Assembly: GCF_026151205.1 (NCBI RefSeq)
Contig: NC_087077.1
Span: 10,471,983-10,531,982 of the forward strand
Length of the DNA stretch: 60,000 nucleotides
Direction of reading: 5' to 3'
Origin: Bolinopsis microptera
Taxonomy: Eukaryota; Ctenophora; Tentaculata; Lobata; Bolinopsidae
Shown: positions 11,391 through 23,390 of the stretch, one piece after another
Position numbering within the stretch: the first letter of the stretch is position 1
Layout: every line of letters begins with the position of its first letter
Translations under genes and position numbers: made by a program
Notes under the pieces: generated by a model
Database searches by the model: none
Seen by the model: only the letters and a program-made list of their open reading frames with translations
Told to the model about the DNA's origin: nothing

Positions 11391-12997
11391 TTACGCCTGA
11401 TCTCCGTTCGCAGTTGTGCAGCACGCTACAGACGCATTGATCACTTGACCTGCGAAAGCTACTATTGCCAACATCAGCCATATGATAGATAAGATGGAAA
11501 TACCATAATATGAGCCATTTATCACCACAAGGGCAATCAACACAACGAGGACCCCAGTTACTAGTGCTGAAATAGGATTGTTTAGTCATTTATAATCACT
11601 TATAATGGGCATGTTCGGCACTTTCTAAAGTACATAGATAGACCAATAATTATTGAGAGTTCAGCTATTAATTGGAAACAGTTAAAAAACAATCCTGCTA
11701 AATCAATTAAAATTTTATTAACTGACATGAAATTCCTCCGAGGACGATTGTTGTGATTTTGAGGCCGCTGGAATCTGGAATTGAGAAGGATGTTGTAAAA
11801 ATATAACTCACAAATTCACGTTATCACTTCCCACTCAATTATAATATGGTAAGCGGACATTGTGAGCGAATCACCTTTGTGATGAAGTTAACACTGTATG
11901 GGTTCACATCTCTTTACAAACAACTTGACAAATTCTGGGATCAATGGTGCTACTCACTTGTTTTGTACCAAGAACCTTCTCCGCCTAAAAATGTAAACAT
12001 TGTTAAATAAATGCAAAGAAGACATTAATTCTTTACGCAGATTGTTAACTTTTTTTTAACAGAAATCCCCGCTACTCGCTAGCATTCAAGCATAGAGTAC
12101 AATCACTATCTCATTTTGCTCCATTACAGCAGTACAATACTGATTTGACTTTTTTAAAGAAAAGAAAGGGGTAAAAAATCAGAGTTGAAAAATACGTATT
12201 TAACGTATTTTATATAATATCAAAAAAACGTTAAATACGGCGTATTTTATTTTCGCTGAATAAAATTCGTTAAAATACGTTACAAGTGATTTTGTAGCAT
12301 TAAGAGCTCCAATGAAATAATAAGTACTATTTCTATTTATACAAGATAAAAGTTTGATTAAAACTCGTGTAGCTCTGTAGTTTATCACCTCGCGTATGAT
12401 TTAAGGGAACTGTGCACGTGCTAAAAGTAAAGCGTACCAAAGCGTGCAAATACGAATCATTACGAACCGTAATGACGATGTGTCTGAAAAAATTGCGAAC
12501 GAAAGACATAACTTATTAAGTTTTTGAATGCAATTACGAAAAAAATAGGCAAACGTATTTTAACGTATTTTTGACGTATTTTATTTCTAAGCAAAAAAAC
12601 GTTAAATACGGCGTATTTAAAAAATTATCTCACGTATTTTTCAACTCTGGTAAAAATGAAAAACAAATTGGTAATAGAAAACTAACCAGCGCACATCTGA
12701 GCCAATCTGAATCCTAGGAGTAGACAGGCCACTAGAGCCATCACCAAGTAAATGATACCGTAAATTACTGAAAAGGTGGATAATAACATCAAACTTACCG
12801 TAGAATACCTAATTTTAAGAACAAAAGATGCGATATTTTTATATATAATTTATGGAATCATGCTAAGTTTGTTCAAAAATGTTCTATGATTTATCAGACT
12901 TACCCTGCCTACTACCAGAGAGTTGAATCATGAGAAATAAAACGAGTTGGGCAAGAGCAGCTACGCCTATTCCAATTGTTCCAAGAAGTGCCGACAT
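11391..12997 (-). CDS. Four-helix small membrane protein, copy 3
   Basis: Exons on the minus strand: 12997-12904, 12767-12687, 11984-11958 and 11566-11391, giving 125 residues. Exon 1 is 3 bases shorter than in the other copies (SGSRQ in place of SGSSGQ), an in-frame loss. The exon 3 acceptor changes from CAG to TAG but stays valid. Intron 2 carries a 0.47 kb hAT-like MITE. The ORF is open throughout, so three apparently functional paralogues stand in a row. Family unknown. Confidence 0.83.
12179..12651. mobile_element. hAT-like MITE in intron 2 of copy 3
   Basis: Inverted termini CAGAGTTGAAAAATACGT and ACGTATTTTTCAACTCTG bound an AT-rich insert with repeated AACGTATTTTA motifs. Near-8-bp flanking repeats (TAAAAAAT and GTAAAAAT) and the CAG terminus are typical of hAT elements; the family assignment is inference. 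It is absent from copies 1 and 2. Confidence 0.82.
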
Positions 12998-13094
12998 ATT
13001 TACTGATAGTCTTGATCTAGGCTTATATTTGATTTTGGTGTGATTTCTGTTTAGAAATAGATACTCATGTTCAGTTAAAACACATAGGCATTAA

Positions 13095-14950
13095 GGGGAC
13101 ATATACAAAAAGCTTTTATGCCGTGGCCCTACTGTTTACTTCATATTAAGAAAGTATACATAAAAACAATAAGATTTGATACATTAAAAATTATTTTTGA
13201 GAGCACTCACTTTCGAAATAATAAATGTTTTCTTTTTCGAAAGTTTTGGAAAGTTTTGGAAATTTTGAGAAGTCTGTCACTGTAATATCTATTTTTCGGT
13301 CATTTTAAACGTTTTTTGGCAGATTTTTTAACCGATCAATCCTCACAATCCGTACATGAAGCCTTCGAAAGGATTATATAATTGAGCAATAAATGACGAA
13401 GTTACAGACCAATCAAGGTCGAGAGAAGAAAAATTGAAATTTTTGCAAAAAATCAAAGTTGTATATTTTACCAATCACCCAGGTCAAAAGATATCGCTTC
13501 AAAAATTCTTGTGAGTGTAGCTGATGATCATATCCAACTTTTTGGAACAGGATTACTCTCAATTTTGAGTTTTAAGGTATAAAATCTGGCCTCAAACGAC
13601 TTAGTAAAATTCATCGTAAAAAAGGGCCAACAATGGCAGATTTAAGGCTTAAAATGCCTATTACTCAAAAAGTATCAGTTTTTTTGAAATAATTTTTACC
13701 GAATCTATATCAGCTTGATAACTAGACGAATCTTTTAGTACCAAAACTCATTTTTTTGTGAAACAACAAACTACGACCGGTGACTGAACTTTTTAGGGGG
13801 TCCCTGACCCCAACCGCCAAACGGTGCTTGTGCCTGTGGGGCAGCCACGCCCATATTTGGTCCAAATTAGGCCCAATTTAGCCAAATACCCTGAACATGC
13901 CCAAAACCAAGATTTTAGGTGCTCTACTTGTAACTAGTGATCCCCTGAACTCGTATATGAAATTTCATCAAGATTGGACAAAAATGACTGAGTTATGAGC
14001 CAAAAACCATATGACCATATTTGGGCATACGCACCAAATTTGATCGATTTTGGCCCATAAATTGGTCAAATATCAATATTTTTGAATGAAACCAACTTTA
14101 TATGGAAGGTAAGCTTATACTACACATTATCTATGATTATCAGCTCAGTATCTACCTAACTGTGGATTCTGTGGTCAAATAATCGCAAAAAATGAATAAA
14201 ATCGCCCATATCTCAGTTCGCGATATTTGCAGTTAGGCCTTTGAAATGAAATGAAATGAAATGAAAAAAATTTGGCGGCCAAATTCCAAAATTGCAATGC
14301 AAAATTCAGAATTTGGCCGCAAAATGTTTTTAAAGGCCTAACTCAAAATTCCAATACAAAACTTTAGGTCGAAATGCGATTCTACGTTGATTCTGAAAAT
14401 TGCATGTAAAAATATTGAAACCCTATTGAGTTCTATTGTTTTGAGCGAAGTCAGTTTTGCAAATATCGCGAACTGAGATATGGGCGATTTTGTTCATTTT
14501 TTGCGATTATTTGATCACAGAATCCACAGTTAGGTAGATACTGAGCTGATAATCATAGATAATGTGTAGTATAGGCTTACCTTCCATATAAAGTTGGTTT
14601 CATTCAAAAATATTGATATTTGACCAATTTATGGGCCAAAATCGATCAAATTTGGTGCGTATGCCCAAATATGGGCATAAAGTTTTTAGCTCATAACTCA
14701 GTCATTTTTTGTCTAATCTTGATGAAATTTCATCTACGAGTTTAGGGGATCACTAGCTACAAGCAAAGCAACTAACATCTGGGTTTTGGGCATGTTCAGG
14801 GTATTTGGCTAAATTGGGCCGAATTTGGACCAAATATGGGCGTGGCTGCCCCGCGGGCACCGTTTGGCGGTTGGGGTCCGGGACCCCTCAAAAGTTCGGT
14901 CACTCATGGTCTTAGTTTGTTGGTCAACTGCTATCTCGAAACCGAGTTTC
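13095..14950. mobile_element. 1.86 kb insert with TTAA flanks and a long internal palindrome
   Basis: The upstream flank of copy 3 is interrupted between two TTAA tetranucleotides (13091-13094 and 14951-14954); copies 1 and 2 are continuous here. Within it, arms of about 470 bp (13764-14240 and 14455-14932) are inverted copies sharing CAAATATGGGCAT and CGATTTTGGCCCA blocks. The outer left 670 bp has no partner. No ORF of substance is present. TTAA duplication recalls piggyBac, but the ends do not look like piggyBac termini. Confidence 0.75.
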
Positions 14951-15690
14951 TTAAATAAACACATAAAATACATTAAAAAAAAACATTATATCGGCCGAAT
15001 AATATTAATTTGAATTTAATTTTATGGTCGCTATTTCATATTAAACTTAATCTTATAATCTAATATATTGTATTGAGTCTAAGATAAACGCTAAAACGCA
15101 CGGTACTAAAAATGGCACGAAATCGAACTTGTTGTCGGACTTGCTGGCGAACTTGCTGGCGACTAATAAGTATAACTTAATAATGTCACTTGCTTAAAAT
15201 GAACTGGGGGTGGTAGGTAAAGTCCGTGGAGTGTTGAGGGGTGTCTTATCTGGCACGACAATTAGATTTATAATTTAACGTCATTAACTTCAGACTCTGA
15301 TTTGAGAAGTTTGGCCGAGAAAAGTATAGACTGTCTAGGCACGTGAAACTAATAGTAGATTAGTTTGGTAAAATCACCCCCTGTCGTTATCAGAAGCAGT
15401 GCAGCAAAGTTTTGCGAAAAGTGCGATACTGCATTTGCCTAAAATTGTCTAATGTGTGGCCAATTCGGTGAATAGTGCGGCGAATATTTGCGAAATGTGC
15501 TGCAAACAAGTGGAAAAATGTTTAATATTATACAGGTCTTTCTGTGTTGGAAGGCTGCTCAAACATTACTGCATGGGTGAATTCAATAATTCTCTAAGAA
15601 CGAATGAGTAATTTTGCACAGTTTACAAAACAGGTTTCATCCACTTTCGTAAATAAATGGGCGGAACTAAATTCCTGAACTATAACAATA

Positions 15691-15737
15691 TATAAATGCA
15701 ATGTATAAATGCAATTTATAAATGCAATGTATAAATG
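15691..15737. repeat. ATGCAATGTATAA repeat at the LINE 5' junction
   Basis: Three to four copies of a 13-base unit. The same unit ends the element at 18613-18647. This is either a long target-site duplication or repeat target preference of the LINE. The apparent ATG of the following ORF lies in this repeat and not in the element. Confidence 0.8.
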
Positions 15738-17140
15738 TTGTTCTGTTCGAGCAGTTGGACAGTCGCCATGGAGGCTTGGGTTTAATCAGTCCTCGCATGA
15801 TGAACTATGTGGTTTGCTGGAAGTACATCAGTGACCGGGTATGCTATGTCGATATTTGCATCCCCTCACGTAGCGGTACACCCCTACGTTGCAGGGTGAT
15901 CAATGCCTACTGTCCACATCAGGGGCTAGTCCGTAAAAATCCAGTTGTTTTGGATAACTTTTATGGGCAGCTAAGAGAGGCCAAGAATGTACCCTCTAAT
16001 GTGGAGTTGCAATTTCTGGGTGACTTTAATTCAAAACTGGGTAAATTATCCCCTTCTGATATTGAACAGGGTTTTGGTAGATATATGGGGAAATACGGAA
16101 TGGGAGTAAGGAACGAAAATGGTTCTAGATTACTGGATTTTATCTCAGAAAATAATCTGTTTGCTGTGAACACTAGTTTTATACAACCTAGCAGACGTGT
16201 TACATCATTTACTGGTTGGCGAAAGGATTGGTCAGCTGGTCGGTACAGTAAGAAGACACTGCCTGTATACTCTCAAATAGATTACATACTATGCCGAAAT
16301 AGATCTAAGTGTCTTTTGACTCAATCAAGAACTTATGCTGGTACTAAAACATTTTCAGATCATAGACTTGTCATTGCTCGCATCAATTTCAGCAACATTC
16401 ATCTTTGTTTCAAACCTAAACAACGACGTGTTCCTTCTTATAATATATCAGAACTTGTAAGCAACGAAGATATGCAACATAAATATCACTTGGCCCTTGA
16501 AGGCAAGTTCTCAAATTTTGCGACCAGCAACGATCCAAATGCCGACCTTCAAAATCTTATGTCTCATATTCGTGATGCTGCCAATGTTTCCATCGGCCCA
16601 AAACCTAAAGCTCGCTTGAAACATCACAGCAGTGATGACACTCTCAAAGAGCTTGTTGAAAAGCGTCACGATCTCCGACAGCTACTTAACAATAATCAAT
16701 CTCTTGATCGAACTACATTGAGGTCATCCATCAACCACCTCACTAATAGTATCCAGAAAAGATTAGTTGAAGTGAGGTCTGCTCAAGCTGATCAGACCTA
16801 TAGTGATATTACTAACACAAACGATTCAAGGAAAATGTTTGAAGCAGTAAGACATCTTCAGAAAAGTAAACCACCTAATAACTCGATTGGTGTTCATGAT
16901 AAAAATGGTTGTTTGATTGCATCTGACGACATGAAAGCTTCTGTTGTTAGAGACTATCTCGAAAAACAGCTGACTCGCAATGAGCAACCTCTCGAGCCTT
17001 TTGAGGGTCTACCACGTGCTCTCAATGTCCCTTTTACTGGAGTTGAAATACATGCAGCCACCTCTAGCTTGAAAAATGGGAGGGCAAATGGTCCCGATGG
17101 AATACCCAACGAGCTAATTAAGTACAGTCCAACGAGCTAA
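15738..17140 (+). pseudogene. APE-type LINE: endonuclease and start of reverse transcriptase (5' truncated)
   Basis: The reading frame runs open from 15722. The endonuclease lacks its N-terminal third but keeps NAYCPHQ (residues 61-67 counted from 15722), the catalytic GDFNSK (100-105), the N-x-NG-x3-LDF block, QIDYIL (185-190) and SDHRLV (212-217). A linker of about 200 residues leads to KNGRANGPDGIPNELIK, the usual start of LINE reverse transcriptases. The frame stops at TAA 17138-17140 inside a duplicated 23-bp segment. The second half continues in the same frame from 17141. Confidence 0.88.
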
Positions 17141-17161
17141 TTAAGTACAGTCCATGAACAT
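17115..17161. repeat. 23-bp tandem duplication carrying the LINE stop codon
   Basis: AACGAGCTAATTAAGTACAG plus TCC occurs twice in succession (about 17108-17130 and 17131-17153). The first copy reads as NELIKYSP in the reverse transcriptase frame. The second copy is read out of phase and supplies the stop, yet downstream coding resumes in the original frame, so another small lesion must have compensated or preceded it. Confidence 0.8.
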
Positions 17162-18520
17162 TATGCTGGAATCATCAACAGTTGTTTCGAGACACATACT
17201 TTCCCCATTTCCATTGGAGAGGCTACTATAACACCCTTACAGAAGCCAAAAAAACCTATTGGTCCTCTGAAGAATTTACGTCCACTCACCTTGTCCAATG
17301 CAGCCAGAAAAATTCTGTCTATGGCTACTCTTAAAAGGATAGAAGAAAAAGTGAACGCCTTCACTGGTCCATGGCAGTGTGCATATAAACGCGCTCGTTC
17401 TTGTGCTGATATTGTTTGGTGTCAGCGAGTTCTACTGTCAGTTGTCCAAAGGAAGAAATGGGAGTATCATCGCATGGGCATTGATATGTCTAGTGCGTTT
17501 GACACGATCAAACGCACTACGATTCTTGAACTCCTGAAACTGTGTGGCTGTACTGAGGATGAGCTGAGGATTGTCCTTTCAGCTGAGTTTTTAAGTCTCC
17601 TTGGAGCTTTCCAAGGTGACTGTCTATCCGGCTGTCTGTTCACCCTTGTCTTGGCTGGTGCTTTGAATGAACTTAGATGGACTATAACAATCAGTTTAGA
17701 TAGGCCGATCCCCCCGATTACTATTGCTGGCCTTCCACTTGACACTGAATATGCTGATGATATTGACTTCAATGATGAAGAGGAAGACAACTTGAGAGCT
17801 ATTTTGCCCCAGGCAACAGCTATACTCGAGAAATGGAACCTCTTTGTCAATGAAGACAAAACGGACTTCACTCATGTTTATTTAGCTAGTACGGGTGAAG
17901 TCGACAGTGATGGAAAATTAGTGTCGGGGAATGAAGCATGGAGGAAAAGTATCACTCTAGGGTCCGTCTTGTGTAGCAAAGCTGATATTCAGCGTCGCAT
18001 AAACCTGGGATATGCTGCCTTTAACAATTACAAGAAGGCCTGGAGTGATAAACTGCCCCTAAACAAACGTCTAATACTGTATAATGCTTTAGTCGTATCG
18101 GTTCTTATGTACAACTCATCCTGTTGGGCCGTCCCCAAAATATTCCTTGAAAAACTAGATGTTGTTCACCGCAGACATCTTCGCACTATTTTGAATATAA
18201 AGTACCCAGGAGTCATCTCCAACAAAAACTTGTATAAACGCTGCAATGCTGAGCCATTGTCAGAAAAAGTGGCCCGTAGTCGGTGGAGAATGTTAGGACA
18301 TGTTTTGCGGGGTCCTATTGACGGACCAGCGTTTTCTTCCCTCATTTTTGCCATCAATACACTGGACTTACCAGGGAGAAGAGGAAGACCCCAAAGCAAT
18401 CTATTCTCGCTGATTGTGCATGATTTATGTAAAAGAAATCTTTATTTGAATAACATCTTTGACCTGCATTATCTCCGTAATTTGAGTTATGACAAGAGAT
18501 ATTGGCGGAAATTGCAATGA
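17141..18520 (+). pseudogene. APE-type LINE: reverse transcriptase and C-terminal region
   Basis: This continues the frame of the upstream endonuclease. The first Met is at 17291, but the coding similarity begins before it (HYAGIINSC, then PLQKPKKPIGPLKNLRPL). Motifs counted from 17291 are GIDMSSAFDTI (63-73), GAFQGDCLSGCLF (105-117) and YADDIDF (154-160), so the catalytic core is intact. The C-terminus has the RWRMLGHVLR motif common in RTE-like elements, and no ribonuclease H follows. Clade assignment beyond an APE-type LINE is tentative. Confidence 0.88.
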
Positions 18521-18612
18521 AGTTCTTTATTTTTAGTTTTTGTTTTAGGGAAAGATTAGACTTGGGCGTTGTTTTTTAACTATCCCTTGTTTAGAACTTT
18601 GATTTAATAAAA

Positions 18613-18647
18613 TAAATGCAATGTATAAATGCAATGTATAAATGCAG
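18613..18647. repeat. ATGCAATGTATAA tail of the LINE
   Basis: A short array of the same 13-base unit as at 15691-15737, placed directly after the 3' UTR of the LINE. Microsatellite tails are usual for CR1- and RTE-like LINEs. Confidence 0.75.
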
Positions 18648-18885
18648 CCGATATATCACCTTGTTTAGCGGAAATGTTCGGCTTTTAGGAGCCGGCAAAC
18701 TACTGCTTGGATCAAGTGGTGGCGGTGCAGGACGTTTTGTAAGCGACACATGATTAGCAATAAATTAGTGTGAAAGCAGACTATTTATCAATGGGCGACC
18801 CAATTTGAATAACAGTGAATATGATAACATGGTAACAAGAGAAGGTAACAATGATCTCTTTGCATGCTATTAGGTACTGAAAACC

Positions 18886-19821
18886 TTGAATATAGAGAAT
18901 CCCTTCAAAACAGTAAACACCCTCGAAAATATCTCAGACTCAGGAAGCGGGGCTGGCTATATCATCACAACTGACAATAATAACACCACTCTAGAAGAAA
19001 GATCATTCAAGCTTCCCGATTATTGCACTCAGCACTGTATAACTGTATATCAAACAGAGCTCACAGCCATCATTGAAGCTTGCAAATACCTCTCAAGCTA
19101 TACCACAATTCATCATATGGACGGATAGTCTCTCATCCATTCGAGCTATCTCCGCACTCTCAACGAGGAGTAGAACCACTAGAGAGTGTTGTTACGAGTA
19201 CCTCTCTCGGATCCACTAACACTCTAGAGATCCGATGGTGAGCAGCACACATCGGTTTGTGGAGTAAAAAAAACGCTGATGAGCTGGCCAAGCTTGGCAC
19301 AACCAGTGAATCCACTTTGAAGTGCCCAATCCCACAATCATATATCAAACGCATGATCGACGACAAAGTCACCAGACTGAACCTGGAATCATGGAGAAAT
19401 GATGGTCCCAGACACACAACAATGACACTTGGCCACAAACATGCCAACATCATCAAAGATTTTAACACTACACTCAGCAGTCAGCAACAACAGACAAAAC
19501 TACAGAACTGCAATGCATCTTATCACGGGACACTGTGGACTGAACAAACACCTCCACATTATTCGCAAATCAAGCACCAGCGCTTGTCCTATGTGCGGTG
19601 ACGATGAGGAGACTGTCTCGCACTTTCTTGGACAGTACCCAGCTATTGCCCAAATAAGATTTCAATATTTCCAGGACTATTACCTCTCCGTCAACGACAT
19701 ATTTGACAACCAACACATCACCACCATTATCAATTTCGCAAACCGCACCAAACGCCTAATTTTGACTGAAGAGCTGGACAAGACTGGTTTGACATACCGA
19801 AGACTACTCTCGTGGTTGTAA
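18886..19821 (+). pseudogene. LINE fragment: ribonuclease H and zinc-knuckle C-terminus
   Basis: Broken frames together resemble the end of a Jockey/I/R1-type LINE. SGSGAGYIITTD and VYQTELTAIIEACKYL are ribonuclease H core segments, and a frame change leads to the degenerate site after HHMDG. ADELAKLGT (from 19275) is the last ribonuclease H segment. CPMCGDDEETVSHFL (from about 19591) is the CCHC-like end domain. At least two frameshifts and one stop separate the parts. It is unrelated to the LINE just upstream, which lacks ribonuclease H. Confidence 0.75.
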
Positions 19822-19865
19822 CCCATCTTTCTGTTCCACACCCAGCTGACACCCAGGCGTACCAT

Positions 19866-20614
19866 CATAGTTGTATGGCCAGGAAACGGATAATCGGTGA
19901 AATTTTCGGCCAATTTTAAGCAGCCGAACTCAAGATATTCTTGCAAACACAGGAAACCTTATCTAAAGGGGCAATTTTGGGGGTCACAAAGGCGCATATC
20001 TCAAGACTCAAAAATCTCACTTTCCTCAAACTTGTCACGCAGTTGTATGGCCAGGAGACGGATAATCGGTGAGATTTTGGGCCAATTTTAAGCAGCCGAA
20101 CTCGAGATATCCCTTGAAAACCCGAAAACCCTATCTCAGGCCAATATCGCAGGCCCATATCTCGAGACTTACAAATCGCACTTTACTCAAACTTTTCACA
20201 CATTTGTATGGCCAGGAGACGGATAATCGGTGAAATTTTCGGCCAATTTTAAGCAGCCGAACTCAAGATATTCTTGCAAACACAGGAAACCTTATCCAAA
20301 GGGGCAATTTTGGGGGTAACAAAGGCGCATATCTCGAGACTCAAAAGTCCCACTTTCTTCAAACTTTCACATCGCTGTATGGCCAGGACACGGATAATCG
20401 GTGAGATTTTGGTCAAATTTTAAGCAGCCGAACTTGAGATATCCCTTGAAAACCCGAAAAACCCTATCCCAGGCCAGTATCGCAGGCCCATATCTCGAGA
20501 CTTAAAGATCATACTTTCTTCAAACTTTTCACGCAGTTGTATGGCCAGGAGGCGGATAATCGGTGAAATTTTGGGCCAATTTTAAGCAGCCGAACTCAAG
20601 ATATTCTTGCAAAC
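19866..20614. repeat. Dimeric satellite array, part 1
   Basis: TGTATGGCCAGGA recurs at 19872, 20044, 20205, 20376 and 20538, with spacings of about 172, 161, 171 and 162. Two unit types alternate. One contains AGGGGCAATTTTGGGGGT, the other CAGGCCCATATCTCGAGAC, so the true period is a dimer near 334 bp. Each unit carries the conserved box GGATAATCGGTGA. There is no ORF. Confidence 0.9.
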
Positions 20615-21049
20615 TAGGAACCGACCGGAATGAGCTTTTGGCTGCCGGACCTGATTTTACCGGATATCAATCTATTATCCGGTTAGCCGGATTTTGCCGG
20701 ACCGGAACCGGTTGTTAGGAAGGGCAAATATAAGGATGCCGCGGATCTTGCCGGAAAATTTTAATGTATCCTTATTATTGGGCTTTTGTCATTATCAACT
20801 TTGATATTAATCCTACTAAGCCATAGTTTGTAATTACACGATAAGTTCCGCATTCCTAAGAGCAAATTAATACAACCATACCGATGATGTTTCCTGTTTA
20901 GGCCTAGCAGTAGACATTCACATAGGTCAAATATCAAATCAACAAGCAGTACGTTGTAACCAGAGTAAACAAGAAGTAACAAGATCAGAGTAAACAAGTT
21001 ATTATCAGAAATGATATGCAACTGGCATATCCTACCAGACCCCTTGAGC

Positions 21050-22022
21050 GCAATTGGGCTGCACGACTTAGGGGACCCCCAATTATTAGGGGTCCCTCGG
21101 TGATCAGATCATGTCACCAATTAGTGACGTATAATTAGTTATGTGATCCATCAGTAGAATTTAATTGTAAATTTCCCACACACACACACAGATTTATTGA
21201 GATTATTACTTAAGATATGTATATTGTATAAGTATAATCACTGTTATTATTAATTAGCGGACTAACATTGATCGCTCGCATTTTCCATTCATTCACGGCC
21301 AACAAATAATTTATTACTGGCGAATGAATTTTTCCTAAGGGTTTAAGATCTTAAAGAGTTAAGAACAGCTGCCCACGCACCACAGCTTGAGTTAGGCACA
21401 AGGCAGTGATTACAGTGATAACTGTTGATGGACCCTTCCAGATCGTAGAGGTCTGCAACACATGCTCGCTTTGCACATGCATTGTTTTTATCTCTATCTA
21501 TGAATATAATAATAAAGTAATAAGAAATTTAAAGTCATGTCCGTAGCCCGCTCGTCGCACGTGTATTAATTATGAGTAATTAAACTTGCATGTTGTACTG
21601 CTGGAGCTTATTATTATATATTTTACCAAAACCCATAATTGGGTAGAGTAGTAAGAGTGGACCGTTGCCAGTGTCTCCTTTTCGCAAACAAAAGGAAATG
21701 ATATCAGTTGGAATAACGGTTCTCAAATGCAAAATGATACCGAGAATGAAATCGGTTGCTACAGCAGAGAATTTAGAGAATTGTCTGAGAGGGAGAGATA
21801 GCACAGACCGGGATACTTCGTAGAAAGTTTGTGCTTGCAGCACCGCCAGGCATCTGTGAGGGCTGAATCCTTGTCCTTCTTCCGAAAGTAGATGTATCCA
21901 TCAGAGTCAAGTAGCTGTTGAGATCCTGTCCGATTATAATTATACGTCACTAATTGGTGACATGATCTGACCCTGATAATCGGGGGTCTCCTAATTAGTC
22001 GGCCTCCCCGCGATTGCACGTG
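21050..22022. mobile_element. Nested element with about 90-bp inverted ends
   Basis: The left end (21050-21140) and the complement of 21940-22022 share GGGGACCCCC, GATCATGTCACCAATTAGTG and ACGTATAATTA. The same end sequence occurs once more at 45090-45190, so this is a dispersed family. The interior is non-coding and includes the 21617-21770 half MITE. Confidence 0.7.
21617..21770. repeat. Half copy of the 5157 palindromic MITE
   Basis: This matches one arm of the MITE at 5157-5491 (ACCAAAACCCATAAT, then GATACCGAGAATGAAATCGG) with scattered differences and no second arm. Confidence 0.8.
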
Positions 22023-22717
22023 TGAGACGTAGTTGTTATCTTTTTGTCATGCGTGTCTGAATATCAAAGCACAATAGCTTCCGATTCAGGGCACAATTGT
22101 ACCTTTTTAGCATGCAGGCATATTTTATCGCTGGATCGTTTTTACTAGACAGCAGTCTGCTGTCTGCACAATAGTTGACTCGGAGCCAAAACTGGATCAT
22201 AACAACAAAATGTGATAAAGAGCATTACTAGAGCTACTGTTCGTAATAAGGTTCGGTTCTCCTCTATACTACATAGGTTTTGGTCTCGAGGCTTCCCCTG
22301 GTAGTGCGATCTCGGAAGGCAGGCCTCCCCTTTACAACACAATTGCTCGGAAGCGGGAGCTCTCGATACCGGAGGTAAGTATCAAGAAAGACTCGGACCG
22401 AAAATTTTCTAAGTCAAAACTTTTTCTGGAAACCACTTTTCTCCACGTTTCATGCTACCCTGTTCATTATTATCCGAAAATATTCTTTCGGCTTTTTGAA
22501 TTCCGCACCTAGTCAAAACATTTGATTTTTTAAAGATTCGAGTTAAAATGTGACGAAAAATATGCATTTCAAGATTTAAGAAATACATTTTTTAAAAAGA
22601 AATATCCGGCAAAAATCTGCAAAATTTTCTGAAACCGGACCGGAGCCGGAACCAGATATTGAAGCCGAATATCCGGCCGGAACCGGATTCAGCCGGATAT
22701 CTGGTCGGTTCCTATCG

Positions 22718-23390
22718 CAAACACAGGAAACCTTATCCAAAGGGGCAATTTTGGGGGTCACAAAGGCGCATATCTCGAGACTCAAAAGTCCCACTTCCTT
22801 CAAACTTTTCACATCGCTGTATGGCCAGGACACGGATAATCGGTGAGATTTTGGGCAAATTTTAAGCAGCCGAACTTGATATATCCCTTGAAAAACCGAA
22901 AACCCCTAACCCAGGCCAGTATCGCAGGCCCATATCTCGAGACTTAAAGATCACACTTTCTTCAAACTTTTCACGCAGTTGTATGGCCACGAGACAGATA
23001 ATCGTTGAAATTTTGGGCCAAATTTAAGCAGCCGAACTCGGGATATCCCTTGAAAACCCGAAAACCCTATCTCAGGCCAATATCGCAGGCCCATATCTCG
23101 AGACTTACAAATTGCACTTTACTTAAACTTTTCACACATTTGTATGGCCAGGAGACGGATAATCGGTGAAATTTTTGGCCAATTTTAAGCAGCCGAACTC
23201 AAGATATTCTTGCAAACACAGGAAACCTTATCCAAAGGGTCAATTTTGGGGGTAACAAAGGCGCATATCTCGAAACTCAAAGGCCCACTTTCTTCAAACT
23301 TTTCACATCGCTGTATGGCCAGGAGACGGATAATCGGTGAAATTTTGGGCCAATTTTAAGCAGCCGAACTCGAGATATCTCTTGAAGCTT
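22718..23390. repeat. Dimeric satellite array, part 2
   Basis: The continuation of the 19866 array after the hAT-like insertion. TGTATGGCCAGGA-type boxes lie at 22818, 22980, 23141 and 23312. Unit phase resumes exactly where the insertion split it, as shown by the flanking GCAAAC. Confidence 0.88.

Larger units (their letters stand above)
20615..22714. mobile_element. 2.1 kb hAT-like non-autonomous element inside the satellite
   Basis: The element begins TAGGAACCGACCGGA and ends with the imperfect inverse GGTCGGTTCCTA. It is flanked by TTGCAAAC and TCGCAAAC, nearly identical 8-bp target copies within satellite sequence. CCGGA-rich subterminal repeats are present at both ends. No transposase is recognisable. 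It holds a nested long-inverted-repeat element and a half MITE. A lone end of the same family lies at 23548-23690. Confidence 0.82.
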
